From Coriaria nepalensis (lineage: Eukaryota; Streptophyta; Magnoliopsida; Cucurbitales; Coriariaceae): DNA of 64,000 nucleotides. The position numbers and the translations under genes are program-made. The notes beneath the pieces are model-generated. The model was not told where the DNA came from. It worked only from the letters and a program-made list of their open reading frames with translations, and did not search any database. The DNA is taken from contig CP114482.1 in assembly GCA_027186245.1 (NCBI GenBank), positions 30,957,209 to 31,021,208 on the forward strand, read 5' to 3'. This document shows positions 56,600 through 64,000 of the stretch, piece by piece (the first letter of the stretch is position 1; every line of letters starts with the position of its first letter).

Positions 56600-57080
56600 T
56601 AATATGAAAACCTTCAAGCATACATTGCTTATGCAGATTCTACGTGGGACCCCAATACCGGAGGTACCAAGTCTCTAACCATCTCACTGCCGATCTAAAT
56701 AATCTCCCTCTCCATGCCGAGGAATTTATTGGTCCGATGCTATCAAAGTTCGTAAGGAACAAGTTTGAAAGTTTATCATATTAGTTCATCTCTTTTATAT
56801 ATATCATGTAAGTTTTTTAAATGAAATAACTTATTTCATATTTCATATATCAAAAAATAATCACTATCTATTTTTTGAAATTTTCTAAACATAATAATAT
56901 ATATTTTTCGAATCTCATCCTTCTCATTTTTATATTAAGGATTGCAATACAGGAACACATTTATACCATAGACCAAGAAGATGGTTCTATCCATTTTTCA
57001 TCACCTCCAAACCTTCTAAACTTGCACTGATCGGCGAAAACTTTGAACATTTGACGCTCATGTCTTGGCCAACCCTTTAT
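56600..57080 (+). pseudogene. Copia protease and start of pre-integrase region
   Basis: Across shifting frames the plus strand reads LQAYIAYADS, SNHLTADLNNLPLHAEEFIG (the protease region, with its DSGA motif lost), then FFESHPSHFYIKDCNTG and EDGSIHFSS. These are phrases normally found between protease and the GAG_pre-integrase domain of plant copia elements. The remnant ends near 57080. Confidence 0.55.
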
Positions 57081-58171
57081 TTCTCATTATTAATTCTATT
57101 TTTAATTTTAATAATTTAGCAGTTGAAAACATCTTTCAAGACAATTTGGTATTTACAGTTCATGTCAGTTGGAAATTGACTTGTGACTTGCTGATAGAAA
57201 TTGTTTATTATTTTCTGTATGATTGATCACAACAGATTAGTAATTCATGAAAATATATATAAATGTGGGGGCGGGGAGATAGATAAGAGGGGTTGACTTT
57301 AACCAATTGGGCTTTGACCCCAAATTTTTTTATTTTTTATTTTTTTGGTTGACCTAAGAAATTCGGCTCTGACATTTTGTTTCTTATGTCCCCCCCCCCC
57401 CCACCTTTGTTCTCCTCTTTCTTTATTCTATATTTGATTAGTAGTATTTAATTTTTAAAAAGTATATAAGGGGATACAATAATAATAATAATAATAATTC
57501 AAAGGTATATGAAAAACTTATATAATTTTCCTTAAGGCTTTTTACATAATAATAGATTGTATAAAATTCATCTAACTTGACGGTACTTTTACATAATATT
57601 AAAGATTAAATTTAATTATTTTAAAATTTATAGACGAAAAGCGACAAACTATCAAATTCATGAACAAGAATAAGGGCAAATTAGTTGTTTCGTCCGTAGT
57701 TCGATTTTTAAAAGTTCATCCCTAAATAATTTTTAGTTAATTTTTTAGATGATATATAATCAAAATCAAATGTTTTTAATCTTTTCAATTATTTTTTTGA
57801 TAAGTAATTGATATATTGATATTTTAACATGATATAATATGTCGCGTTATTTATAATTATTATTTTCTTAAAAAAATAATATGACATATCATATCATAAA
57901 ATCTAATTTTTACAATATATAGACAAAATATTAGTTAGAGTTTACGTAGTTAAAATTTATAAAAGTTGAATTTTAGAAAAATGAAGAGTGCAATTAAACG
58001 GTTAAAACTATTGGTGGTCTTGTCCTAGTATTATTATTATTTTTTTTTATTTAAATAATAAATCATAAATTTACAATAATATCTTTGCGGAATATAAATT
58101 TGTTTGCTCGAAGATTGAAATTGAAATAGTAACGTGATGAATCATATCTAATGCGATCAAGTTAACTCTTT
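57081..58171. other. AT-rich intergenic DNA
   Basis: No gene found. It contains a 13-base C run (57390-57402), an AAT microsatellite (57478-57498) and GGGGTTGACTTTAACCAATTGG near 57290. The rest is A/T-rich with no clear repeats. Confidence 0.5.
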
Positions 58172-58851
58172 CACAAATATTTGGGAAATTACTCATTGGA
58201 TCTCCTGATGTTTGTTTATATTATAGATGTATCATTTTACGATTTAAGAATTCTAAGTAGATCCACTTAATTTTCTCTTAAATTATAAATAAATTTATTT
58301 ATATTTTTCTTATATTATAAATAAATCCCTTAAACTTTTAAATTTATAAGAAGATCATTTTATATTTACATTAATATATTAGTAGATCCCCTCTCAAGTC
58401 GTGCCATAAATTACAAATCTAATTATTAATAGGCAATTGAGAATGTTAAGTCTAAGAATCATCCAATATTTCTCAACTAAAAAACTTCATATGAATGCTA
58501 ATATAATTTTTATTATAAGATAGGATAAATAATTTTAGCTTTTTTTATTTTTATTATTGTTTAAAATTTTCAAGTAATATAATTAAAAATTCCAATAGTT
58601 AAAATAAGATGAAAAAAGAGCATATAAAATATATCAATAATACAATATTGTAGTTAATTATAAAAATTAATTGATCGTCAAGATTTACCAATTACACTTA
58701 GATTTGAAATTTAGTTCAAACTTAATGGATCAACTTGTAATGTATAGTAAATTTAAGCAGATCTAGTTATAATTTCTAAAATATAAAAAGATTTAATTAT
58801 GATGTATAGCAAATTTAAGGAAATCCATAGATAACCCGGACAATATTTGTG
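58172..58851. mobile_element. MITE-like element with degenerate terminal inverted repeats
   Basis: The ends are inverted copies: left CACAAATATTTGGGAAATTA and on to CTCATTGGATCTCC; right, read on the minus strand, CACAAATATTGTCCGGGTTA and on to TCTATGGATTTCC. Similarity continues inward for about 100 bp. Flanking TAACTCTTT (58163-58171) and TAACCTCTT (58852-58860) look like a decayed 9-bp target duplication, the length used by Mutator-like transposases. There is no coding capacity, so it would be non-autonomous. Confidence 0.6.
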
Positions 58852-59179
58852 TAACCTCTTACTATTTGAACTCCCAAGAACGTATCCCAAGTATCAGGAA
58901 TCTAGTCCAAATTGATTTCGGACATCCCCATGGACGGATTAGCCAAAACCGTTAAAATGACCAACAGAGTTGGTAAGTCATCGGCTGAAAAAGATACAGG
59001 AGGACACAATAACAAGAATACAAATTATTATGGTCTTACAATTTCATCATGTTCATAGTAATTTTCTCCTTGTGATCATGATCATTACTATCTCAAGGAC
59101 TGATAATCTGATATATATAACAAGTCTTACCCAGACTTTAATTTGTACATTGGAACATGTGAAAATGATGTAGCTAGCT

Positions 59180-59763
59180 TCAATTTAGATGAGAAAGGAG
59201 CTTACATTTTGTTGCTATATAAACTCCAAAAGCCACGAAGGCAGCAATTACAACCACTATAACTGCCACTACCTTCTTTCGCCTCATAATTGCCGTACTG
59301 CTTCTCCAATTATTCTTGCATACAAGTTCTGGTTGTACCGTTTCATGTGCAGCCACAGACGGAACTTTCTTGGGCATTGCAACAGATAAAATGCCACCAG
59401 TGAACTTGGCTCGTATTTGGTTTGTATTAATGTTATCGCTAAGTTTGATTTCTTTGTGGAATCGACTCCGTTTGGATCGATCTAGGGGGCATTCTCCAAA
59501 TATGGTAAGTAAGTTGTTCTTCTTGCATATTTGAACTCTCAAATGCTCCTTCGCGAAGCCTACTTATCAGAGAAAAAATAAATTGTCTTTTAAAATAAAG
59601 TCTTATTGAACTATAATTTAAATTTTTTTTTTTTAAATGTCAATTAATTACCTGCTGGAAGATGAACATCAATAATGTCACAGACTTCTTCTTTATGCCA
59701 TTTGCAAAAAGGCTCGAAGTCATCATATGATGGGGCTGAAGAAGCTGCATTCATGTTTTCCAT
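59180..59763 (-). CDS. HSP20-like small heat-shock protein with C-terminal membrane anchor (RTM2-like), two exons
   Basis: Exons at 59763-59652 and 59559-59180 (minus strand), separated by a 92-bp GT-AG intron, give an uninterrupted 163-residue protein starting at the ATG at 59763. The N-terminus has YDDFEPFCKWHKEE, as in the RTM2-like branch of plant HSP20 proteins. The alpha-crystallin-type domain (about residues 17-105) includes IIDVHLPAGFAKEHLRVQIC, LLTIFGECPLD and AKFTGGILSVAMPKK, the last being the conserved GxLxVxxPK strand. After a linker and a basic RRKK comes a hydrophobic segment (about residues 132-152, VVAVIVVVIAAFVAFGVYIA) and a short tail. RTM2-type proteins are membrane-associated chaperone-like proteins; Arabidopsis RTM2 restricts long-distance potyvirus movement. 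This protein is much shorter than RTM2, so a role in virus restriction is not implied. Family assignment is strong; precise function is unknown. Confidence 0.88.
59560..59651 (-). other. Intron of the HSP20-like gene
   Basis: Donor CAG/GTAATTAATTG (minus strand, GT at 59651-59650) and acceptor GATAAGTAG (AG at 59561-59560). It is A/T-rich, 92 bp long, and splits the glycine codon of LPAGF (phase 1). Intron position and phase match the strong protein similarity on both sides. Confidence 0.88.
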
Positions 59764-59810
59764 TGATGTGTTTGTCCTATATTTCTCTTTTCTCTTGAAA
59801 TCTTAACCTT

Positions 59811-59820
59811 TCCTTTTATA
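59811..59820 (-). promoter_or_regulatory. TATA box of the HSP20-like gene
   Basis: Minus-strand TATAAAAGGA, 48-57 bp before the start codon, a canonical plant TATA sequence. With usual spacing, transcription would start about 20 bp before the ATG, giving a very short 5' leader. I did not see a clear heat-shock element in the 200 bp above it. Confidence 0.75.
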
Positions 59821-60830
59821 GTACCCGTCAATGATGGAAGTGGTTAATTTCTCGATTAAGGTTTTCCTCTTGGTAGGGATAGGAATCTATTCGCTTTATC
59901 TGCGCAGAGGTATTGCAACTTCATGTCATTAGATGACGTTTCTTCACGTTATTGTTATTGTTGATGCCTTTCCTAAGATTATGTATCTATCACGTCGATA
60001 CTATCCTTTTTCCCGGCCATTATTTGATCTCTTTACAAAGACAGCTATATCTACGAGGCATTCTTTCATATACCCTATGTATATTATCCTTTTTCATTTT
60101 AACGTATTCATTTAACAATTATTTTCAATCTTATTACCCTATGTATCGATTTAACAATTACTTTCAATTTCTAAAAATTCAAACGGGTCCTAATAAAATT
60201 CAAAAAAATTCTCTTTCATATTTTAAAATGAATTATCTCAGCTAGAACAAATATTCTTTTATATATATATATATATATATATTTCAATCTTGTCATTTTT
60301 TTTTTTGGATTAATTTTACTTTATTTTATCTATTTATTTATTTATCTAGTTTATAATTTGGTAACACTGTAGTCAAAATAACTAATACATATGGATGTTA
60401 TCGTGCCGTCATAATGATTAAATGTAAAAACTTAAGGAATGGTATAAACCGATTATAGATGGGACATTACGTGTGTCTATTGGTAGTATAGTGATGAGCT
60501 GGATTCAGCTGATGATCATCCTAATTAGTTATTTTGTTGATGCTTAGTTACGTGCATATATAAAAGCTCGGGTGTATTATTCATAATCGATTAATGAAAT
60601 CATTTAAGCTATGCTCGGCAATATTTTTCATTAATCAAGTTCCAAAATACGTTTTTGGCAATGACGACAAAAAAATAGTGTCAGAGGTACAAATCCGGTT
60701 TTGTAGCAACAAAACCCATTTGCTTCACCCTTGCATGGAACTGGTTTTGCAGACGCAATCCCGTTTGACAAACCACCCAAAAAAATGGTTTTTTTTTTTC
60801 TACGTTTTAACAAAACGCACGTTTTGGGTT
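59821..60830. other. Intergenic region upstream of the HSP20-like gene
   Basis: No gene supported. It includes an AT microsatellite (60261-60282) and a perfect palindrome CAAAACGCACGTTTTG (about 60812-60828). The plus frame 60594-60833 and the minus frame 60631-60837 have homopolymer-rich, low-information sequence and no family resemblance. Confidence 0.45.
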
Positions 60831-61187
60831 TGACCATACAATACTTTGAATCTCTTAATCTTCATATAATTGGATGGTTGACTGCCTTAGTTGTAAAGAT
60901 TAGAAGGGGACGAAGAACACAGATGAGCTATCAAACCAGAGATCAAAAATAGACAGTATTTTTTCTATAAAAAATGCTTGATTATTTTCATCGATTTAGT
61001 AGAATATATAAAATACAAAGATGTAACATTACAGGACTTTGACTAAGCTAAGAAAGGGTAGTAAACTAAGGCTTTAAACACAAGAAAGAATGCTAAGACT
61101 AATAAGGTAAAGACAATGACTTCAGAATGCTAAGACTAATAAGGTAAAGACAATGACTTCACAAAGAGAATTATGCAGCTTTTAACA
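60830..61187 (-). repeat. 3' LTR of minus-strand copia element (end approximate)
   Basis: On the minus strand, TGTTAAAAGCTGCATAATTC begins at 61187 immediately after a polypurine-like GTGGAGGAG. The block runs to a TTGTATTTTATATATTC and AAAATAATCAAGCATTTTT tract that looks like the polyadenylation part of a copia LTR. It contains a perfect 37-bp tandem duplication. The lower end was not fixed. Confidence 0.5.
61088..61161. repeat. Perfect 37-bp tandem duplication
   Basis: Two identical copies (61088-61124 and 61125-61161) beginning GAATGCTAAGACTAATAAGG. No differences between copies, so the duplication is recent. Confidence 0.95.
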
Positions 61188-61197
61188 CTCCTCCACT
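61188..61197 (-). other. Polypurine tract of minus-strand copia element
   Basis: Minus-strand AGTGGAGGAG next to the putative LTR start TGTTAAAAG. Confidence 0.5.
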
Positions 61198-61640
61198 GCA
61201 GAAAATAGCCTGGCAAGTATGCAAAATTAACAAAAGCCAAAAAGTAACTTGATATGAGTGATTTAGGTTGACTCCAAATCTTCATGCTTTCCTCACCTGC
61301 TCCTTAAGCAACAATAACAGAGTTGATAACCTTGGCTGCATTTAAATTTCTCTCCAGACTTACAGACTAGGAAGCAAAACCTCAAAACACACTGCCTTAC
61401 TTCTTCAATCTGAACTCCTTCATTTCTTATCCGATTGAACGAAACTTGTTCGAGCAAGTTTTAACTGACCTATACTAACTACCCATATGTTGGTCAACGC
61501 CAAAAGATTAAAGAACGAAAAGTCAACTTTGAGTTGTAATTTCCTCAAACGAAGCCATCTGCTTACCAAATTCTTACATTAGTAAGGTGATTACGCAGGA
61601 TGATTTTCTTTTATAGAGAAGAAGATTCTCTTTTTCTTCT
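61198..61640. other. Unrecognised stretch between integrase breakpoint and LTR
   Basis: About 440 bp where RT and RNase H of the copia element should be. It has a purine-rich AAGAAGAAGAAAAAG tract at 61620-61655 on the minus strand. I could not recognise any domain. Confidence 0.4.
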
Positions 61641-62840
61641 TCTTTTTTGGCTTCTTAAGGTTTTAACCCTTTTATCAGTCTATTTTTCAACTAAGGTTTT
61701 CAATTCAACAAATTTCTCAAGTATCATCTTTTGATTTTAGTAAGAACACCCAAATTTTCCTATTAAAGTCATTAATTATAGATAGAAAATATGTATTACC
61801 ACCATGAGATGAGACATTTTCAGGCTCCTATAAATCAACATGAACATAGTCTAATTAATGCTTAACTAAATGCATGCCTTACCAAACCAAAATTGAATTT
61901 ATGATGTTTACTAAAAATACAGTTATCACAAAATTCAAGTGCAATAACCTTGTTCTTACCAAGCATACCATACTTAAGAGCTATAACCCCTTACGGCTTA
62001 TATGGCTAAGCCTCAAGTGCTATATTTGAGTCTTATCATGATTTGATACAAGACCAGCATTAGTATACGTATCAAAGTAATATCCAGATAAAACATATAA
62101 GCCATGCTTCTTAATTCCTAATATGATAATTTTATTTCCTCTATGCATAAATAATTTTCCTTTTTCTGCTTTATATACACATCCTTATTCATCTAGAGTT
62201 CATAAAGAGATGAGATTTATTTTTAGGTCAAATATGTGCTTTACTCTAGTTAACATGATTATTTTTTCATTATACAATTTAAGAGGAATATTACCTATAC
62301 CTAATATGTTGCATTCTGATTATTGCTCATATATACAGATCCATCATTTATTACATAGTAATTTTTAAACCATTCTTTATTTGGACTCATATGGAATGAA
62401 TACCCTAAATTTAAGATTCATTCATTTATAGTAATGCAAGCAGACACATTCAAAATAGTATGTGACAATGTTACTGTTTTGTTGTAGGCTATTTTCAGTT
62501 TGCACTTTACCCTATTTTCTTTTAAATGCAAAATAATCCTTCTTAATATGTCCTAACTTCCCATAGTGATAACATCTCTTAGAGTCAGTGTTCCCACCCT
62601 TCTTCTTGTCAAAGATTTTATTCTTTTGTTTCGTTTGAGTTGAATTACTAATAAAGTTTGATTCTTTCTTACCTATTACAAACAGACTAGTGTTAGACTC
62701 TTAGCTGCCTTATGCTCTAACTCTCTAGCCTTAAGACTTGATGTTACTTGTTCCATGTTTGGACTAATTCCAGTATATTTTAGTGAGCCTTTTACCACTT
62801 TATAATCTCACTAAGTGCTTGTAAGATAATTGTAAGCCCC
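61640..62840 (-). pseudogene. Copia gag-protease-integrase remnant
   Basis: On the minus strand, from high to low coordinates: VKGSLKYTGISPNMEQV (gag, about 62780); KKGGNTDSKRCYHYGKLGHI (knuckle, about 62540-62605, second cysteine lost); MSPNKEWFKNYYVINDGSVY (protease, about 62330-62390); MRLSHISRKGL, KYGMLGKNKVIALEFCDNCI (pre-integrase, about 61930-62030); then DYVHVDL, SSHGGNTYFLSIINDFNRKI (integrase core start, about 61750-61850) and KTLRS (61660). The catalytic aspartate of the protease is lost and stops occur. Integrase breaks off at about 61650, and RT is absent before the polypurine tract at 61197. Confidence 0.75.
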
Positions 62841-63600
62841 GAGAAATTCCGACTTGTCGCTGGAAAAGAAAACAAGTTCTAAACACAATAATAATTAAAT
62901 AAATGCATAAATTAAGTATTCAAAAGTAAAATGAAACAAAATGTATATAAATATGTATGTATATACATATCTATATATATATATAGGTGTTTATGCAAAT
63001 ATACTTATATATATATATATGGGTATATGCAAGTACTTATATATATACATATGAGTAGATGCAAATATGCAAATAGATATATGCATACGTAAAGAAAGAA
63101 AAAAATGAAAAGCGAATAAGAAAAAAAAAATGAAGATGCAGCAGGTTGGAAAGGATCAAGACTTGACATGCATTTATTGTTCCTATAGCTGGCAAGAGAT
63201 ATTTTACAGCTTAAGATAAACATTCAGCCTAATAGAGTTGCCACGTACAAAAGCTAAGAAATTTTTCACGTGAACACTCATCAATCACAACAATGTAGAA
63301 AAAAAAATATTGATCACGCTCCCTCTTGATCAAGCTCCATTCCAGCAGAAAGAATTGACCACAAAGCTGATCCTGATCAAAGTATGTCCAACCATAAGAA
63401 TTAAGTAAGTACCTAATCCCCATCCTTTTCAAATTTTGATCATGAACCTTCTTCATCACGCATAAAAATAATGCAAATAGCTGCTAAGAATCCTAAAAAT
63501 TGTAAGAAACCTACAAAAAAATAGCATGAGAATTAGAACGTATAGGTTAAGTAAAAATAACCTAAGAATGAAGGATTAAGTCACAAAATGAGTAGGAAAA
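62841..63600. other. Non-coding region with TATATA/TACATA microsatellite
   Basis: No gene supported. 62941-63080 is a degenerate run of ATATAT, TATGTATG and TACATATG units with GCAAATA punctuation. Minus-strand frames at 63005-63223 and 63229-63459 are low-complexity or featureless and have no recognisable domain. Confidence 0.5.
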
Positions 63601-63619
63601 AGATAACGTAAAAATAGAG

Positions 63620-63930
63620 CAGACGCCCTTAGTATGAAGAAGGGTCGAAGGGGCTCAACCCTTCGAACAACCCTTCGAGTAAGCCTTCGAACAATCCTTC
63701 GAGTAAGCTTCAATTAAGCCTTCGAGTAAATGTAAAAATCTAAAAGAAAGAAGAAGGCTAATTGTACTCTACGGGGTCATAGACCCTTAGAAAATAAAGG
63801 CTAATTGTACTCTACGGGGCCATTGACCCGTAGAGAACAGAAGGCTGAAAATAGAAAAGAAAATAGAAAGGGGTTAGATGTACTCTACGGGTCTACGGGT
63901 CTACCGTCGAACCATCGAGTCGTAGACCCA
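63620..63930. repeat. Cluster of short CTTCGAG and CTCTACGGG repeats
   Basis: CCCTTCGAACAACCCTTCGAGTAAGC-type units recur several times (63650-63730). Then AGGCTAATTGTACTCTACGGG occurs twice about 48 bp apart (63757 and 63805), a third time in altered form (63876). CTACGGGGCCATTGACCCGTAG can form a perfect 7-bp hairpin. The sequence is GC-richer than its surroundings and resembles the TCGA-rich minisatellites of the LTRs elsewhere in the window, so it may be part of another Tekay-type LTR running off the window. Confidence 0.6.
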
Positions 63931-64000
63931 ACGACCTTCAGAATAAAACAAAAACGAAATGGATCCTTTTAAAGGGAAAATGCATGAGTCTTAAGCTGAA

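Larger units (their letters stand above)
54881..57080 (+). mobile_element. 3'-truncated Ty1/copia retrotransposon
   Basis: LTR end, primer site, gag and protease are present. Integrase, RT and RNase H are absent, and the sequence turns into non-coding AT-rich DNA near 57080. The gag wording is of the common plant copia type (Tork/Retrofit-like; branch uncertain). A 643-bp segment interrupts gag at 55090-55732. Confidence 0.75.

Noticed and set aside
59189..59534. Two plus-strand open frames
   Set aside because: They are antisense to exon 2 of the HSP20-like gene.
60594..60837. Overlapping open frames near the HSP20-like gene
   Set aside because: Homopolymer-rich, no recognisable domain, and no promoter or splice evidence.
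1..64000. tRNA and rRNA genes
   Set aside because: I looked for tRNA arm and loop signatures (such as GGTTCGA-type B boxes) and rRNA-like conserved runs and saw none that held up; a tRNAscan-SE run would be decisive.

Overview
This window is nuclear DNA from a flowering plant, most likely a eudicot. It is AT-rich, full of plant-type LTR retrotransposons of the Ty3/gypsy (Tekay/Del and Tat lineages) and Ty1/copia superfamilies, and has one spliced plant gene with GT-AG borders and a TATA box. I cannot name the species. Almost everything is transposon debris, so most open reading frames are fragments of decayed gag-pol genes or chance frames inside LTRs.

Layout. 1-8.1 kb: a decayed plus-strand Tat-lineage gypsy element (A) with LTR, primer site, gag, protease, RT, RNase H and integrase. 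9-11.1 kb: a minus-strand Tekay-like fragment (C) with an internal deletion. 11.3-15.7 kb: a second plus-strand Tat element (B), truncated inside protease. 15.8-20 kb: copia fragments on both strands, one with gag joined directly to integrase. 20.0-21.6 kb: a threefold tandem repeat of about 545 bp. 21.6-24.4 kb: a plus-strand gypsy LTR (G). 24.4-44.4 kb: a minus-strand Tekay element (D), into whose 3' LTR a complete Tekay element (F, 25641-36045) has inserted. F has two LTRs of about 2.45 kb, a primer site, a polypurine tract, a chromodomain and a perfect TATTT target-site duplication. 44.4-48.2 kb: a third minus-strand gypsy element (E), truncated in integrase. 48.2-53.5 kb: LTR debris carrying a foldback element with inverted arms of about 300 bp. 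53.5-54.1 kb: a LINE remnant. 54.8-57.1 kb: a plus-strand copia gag-protease remnant interrupted by an intron-like 643-bp insertion. 58.2-58.9 kb: a MITE-like element.

The only intact protein-coding gene I can support is on the minus strand at 59180-59763. It has two exons and encodes a 163-residue HSP20/alpha-crystallin-fold protein with a C-terminal membrane anchor, as in the RTM2-like family. A TATA box lies 48 bp upstream of its start codon. Beyond it are a minus-strand copia fragment (60.8-62.8 kb) and GC-richer short repeats at the window end.

The least expected features are these: a second capsid-like gag reading frame between primer site and gag in both D and F; LTRs with internal minisatellites that differ in copy number between copies; the ~545-bp triplication; the intron-like insertion in copia gag; and an in-frame 12-codon triplication in the RNase H of D. 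None of the transposon polyproteins looks intact. All homology calls come from reading translated motifs by eye, without a database search.
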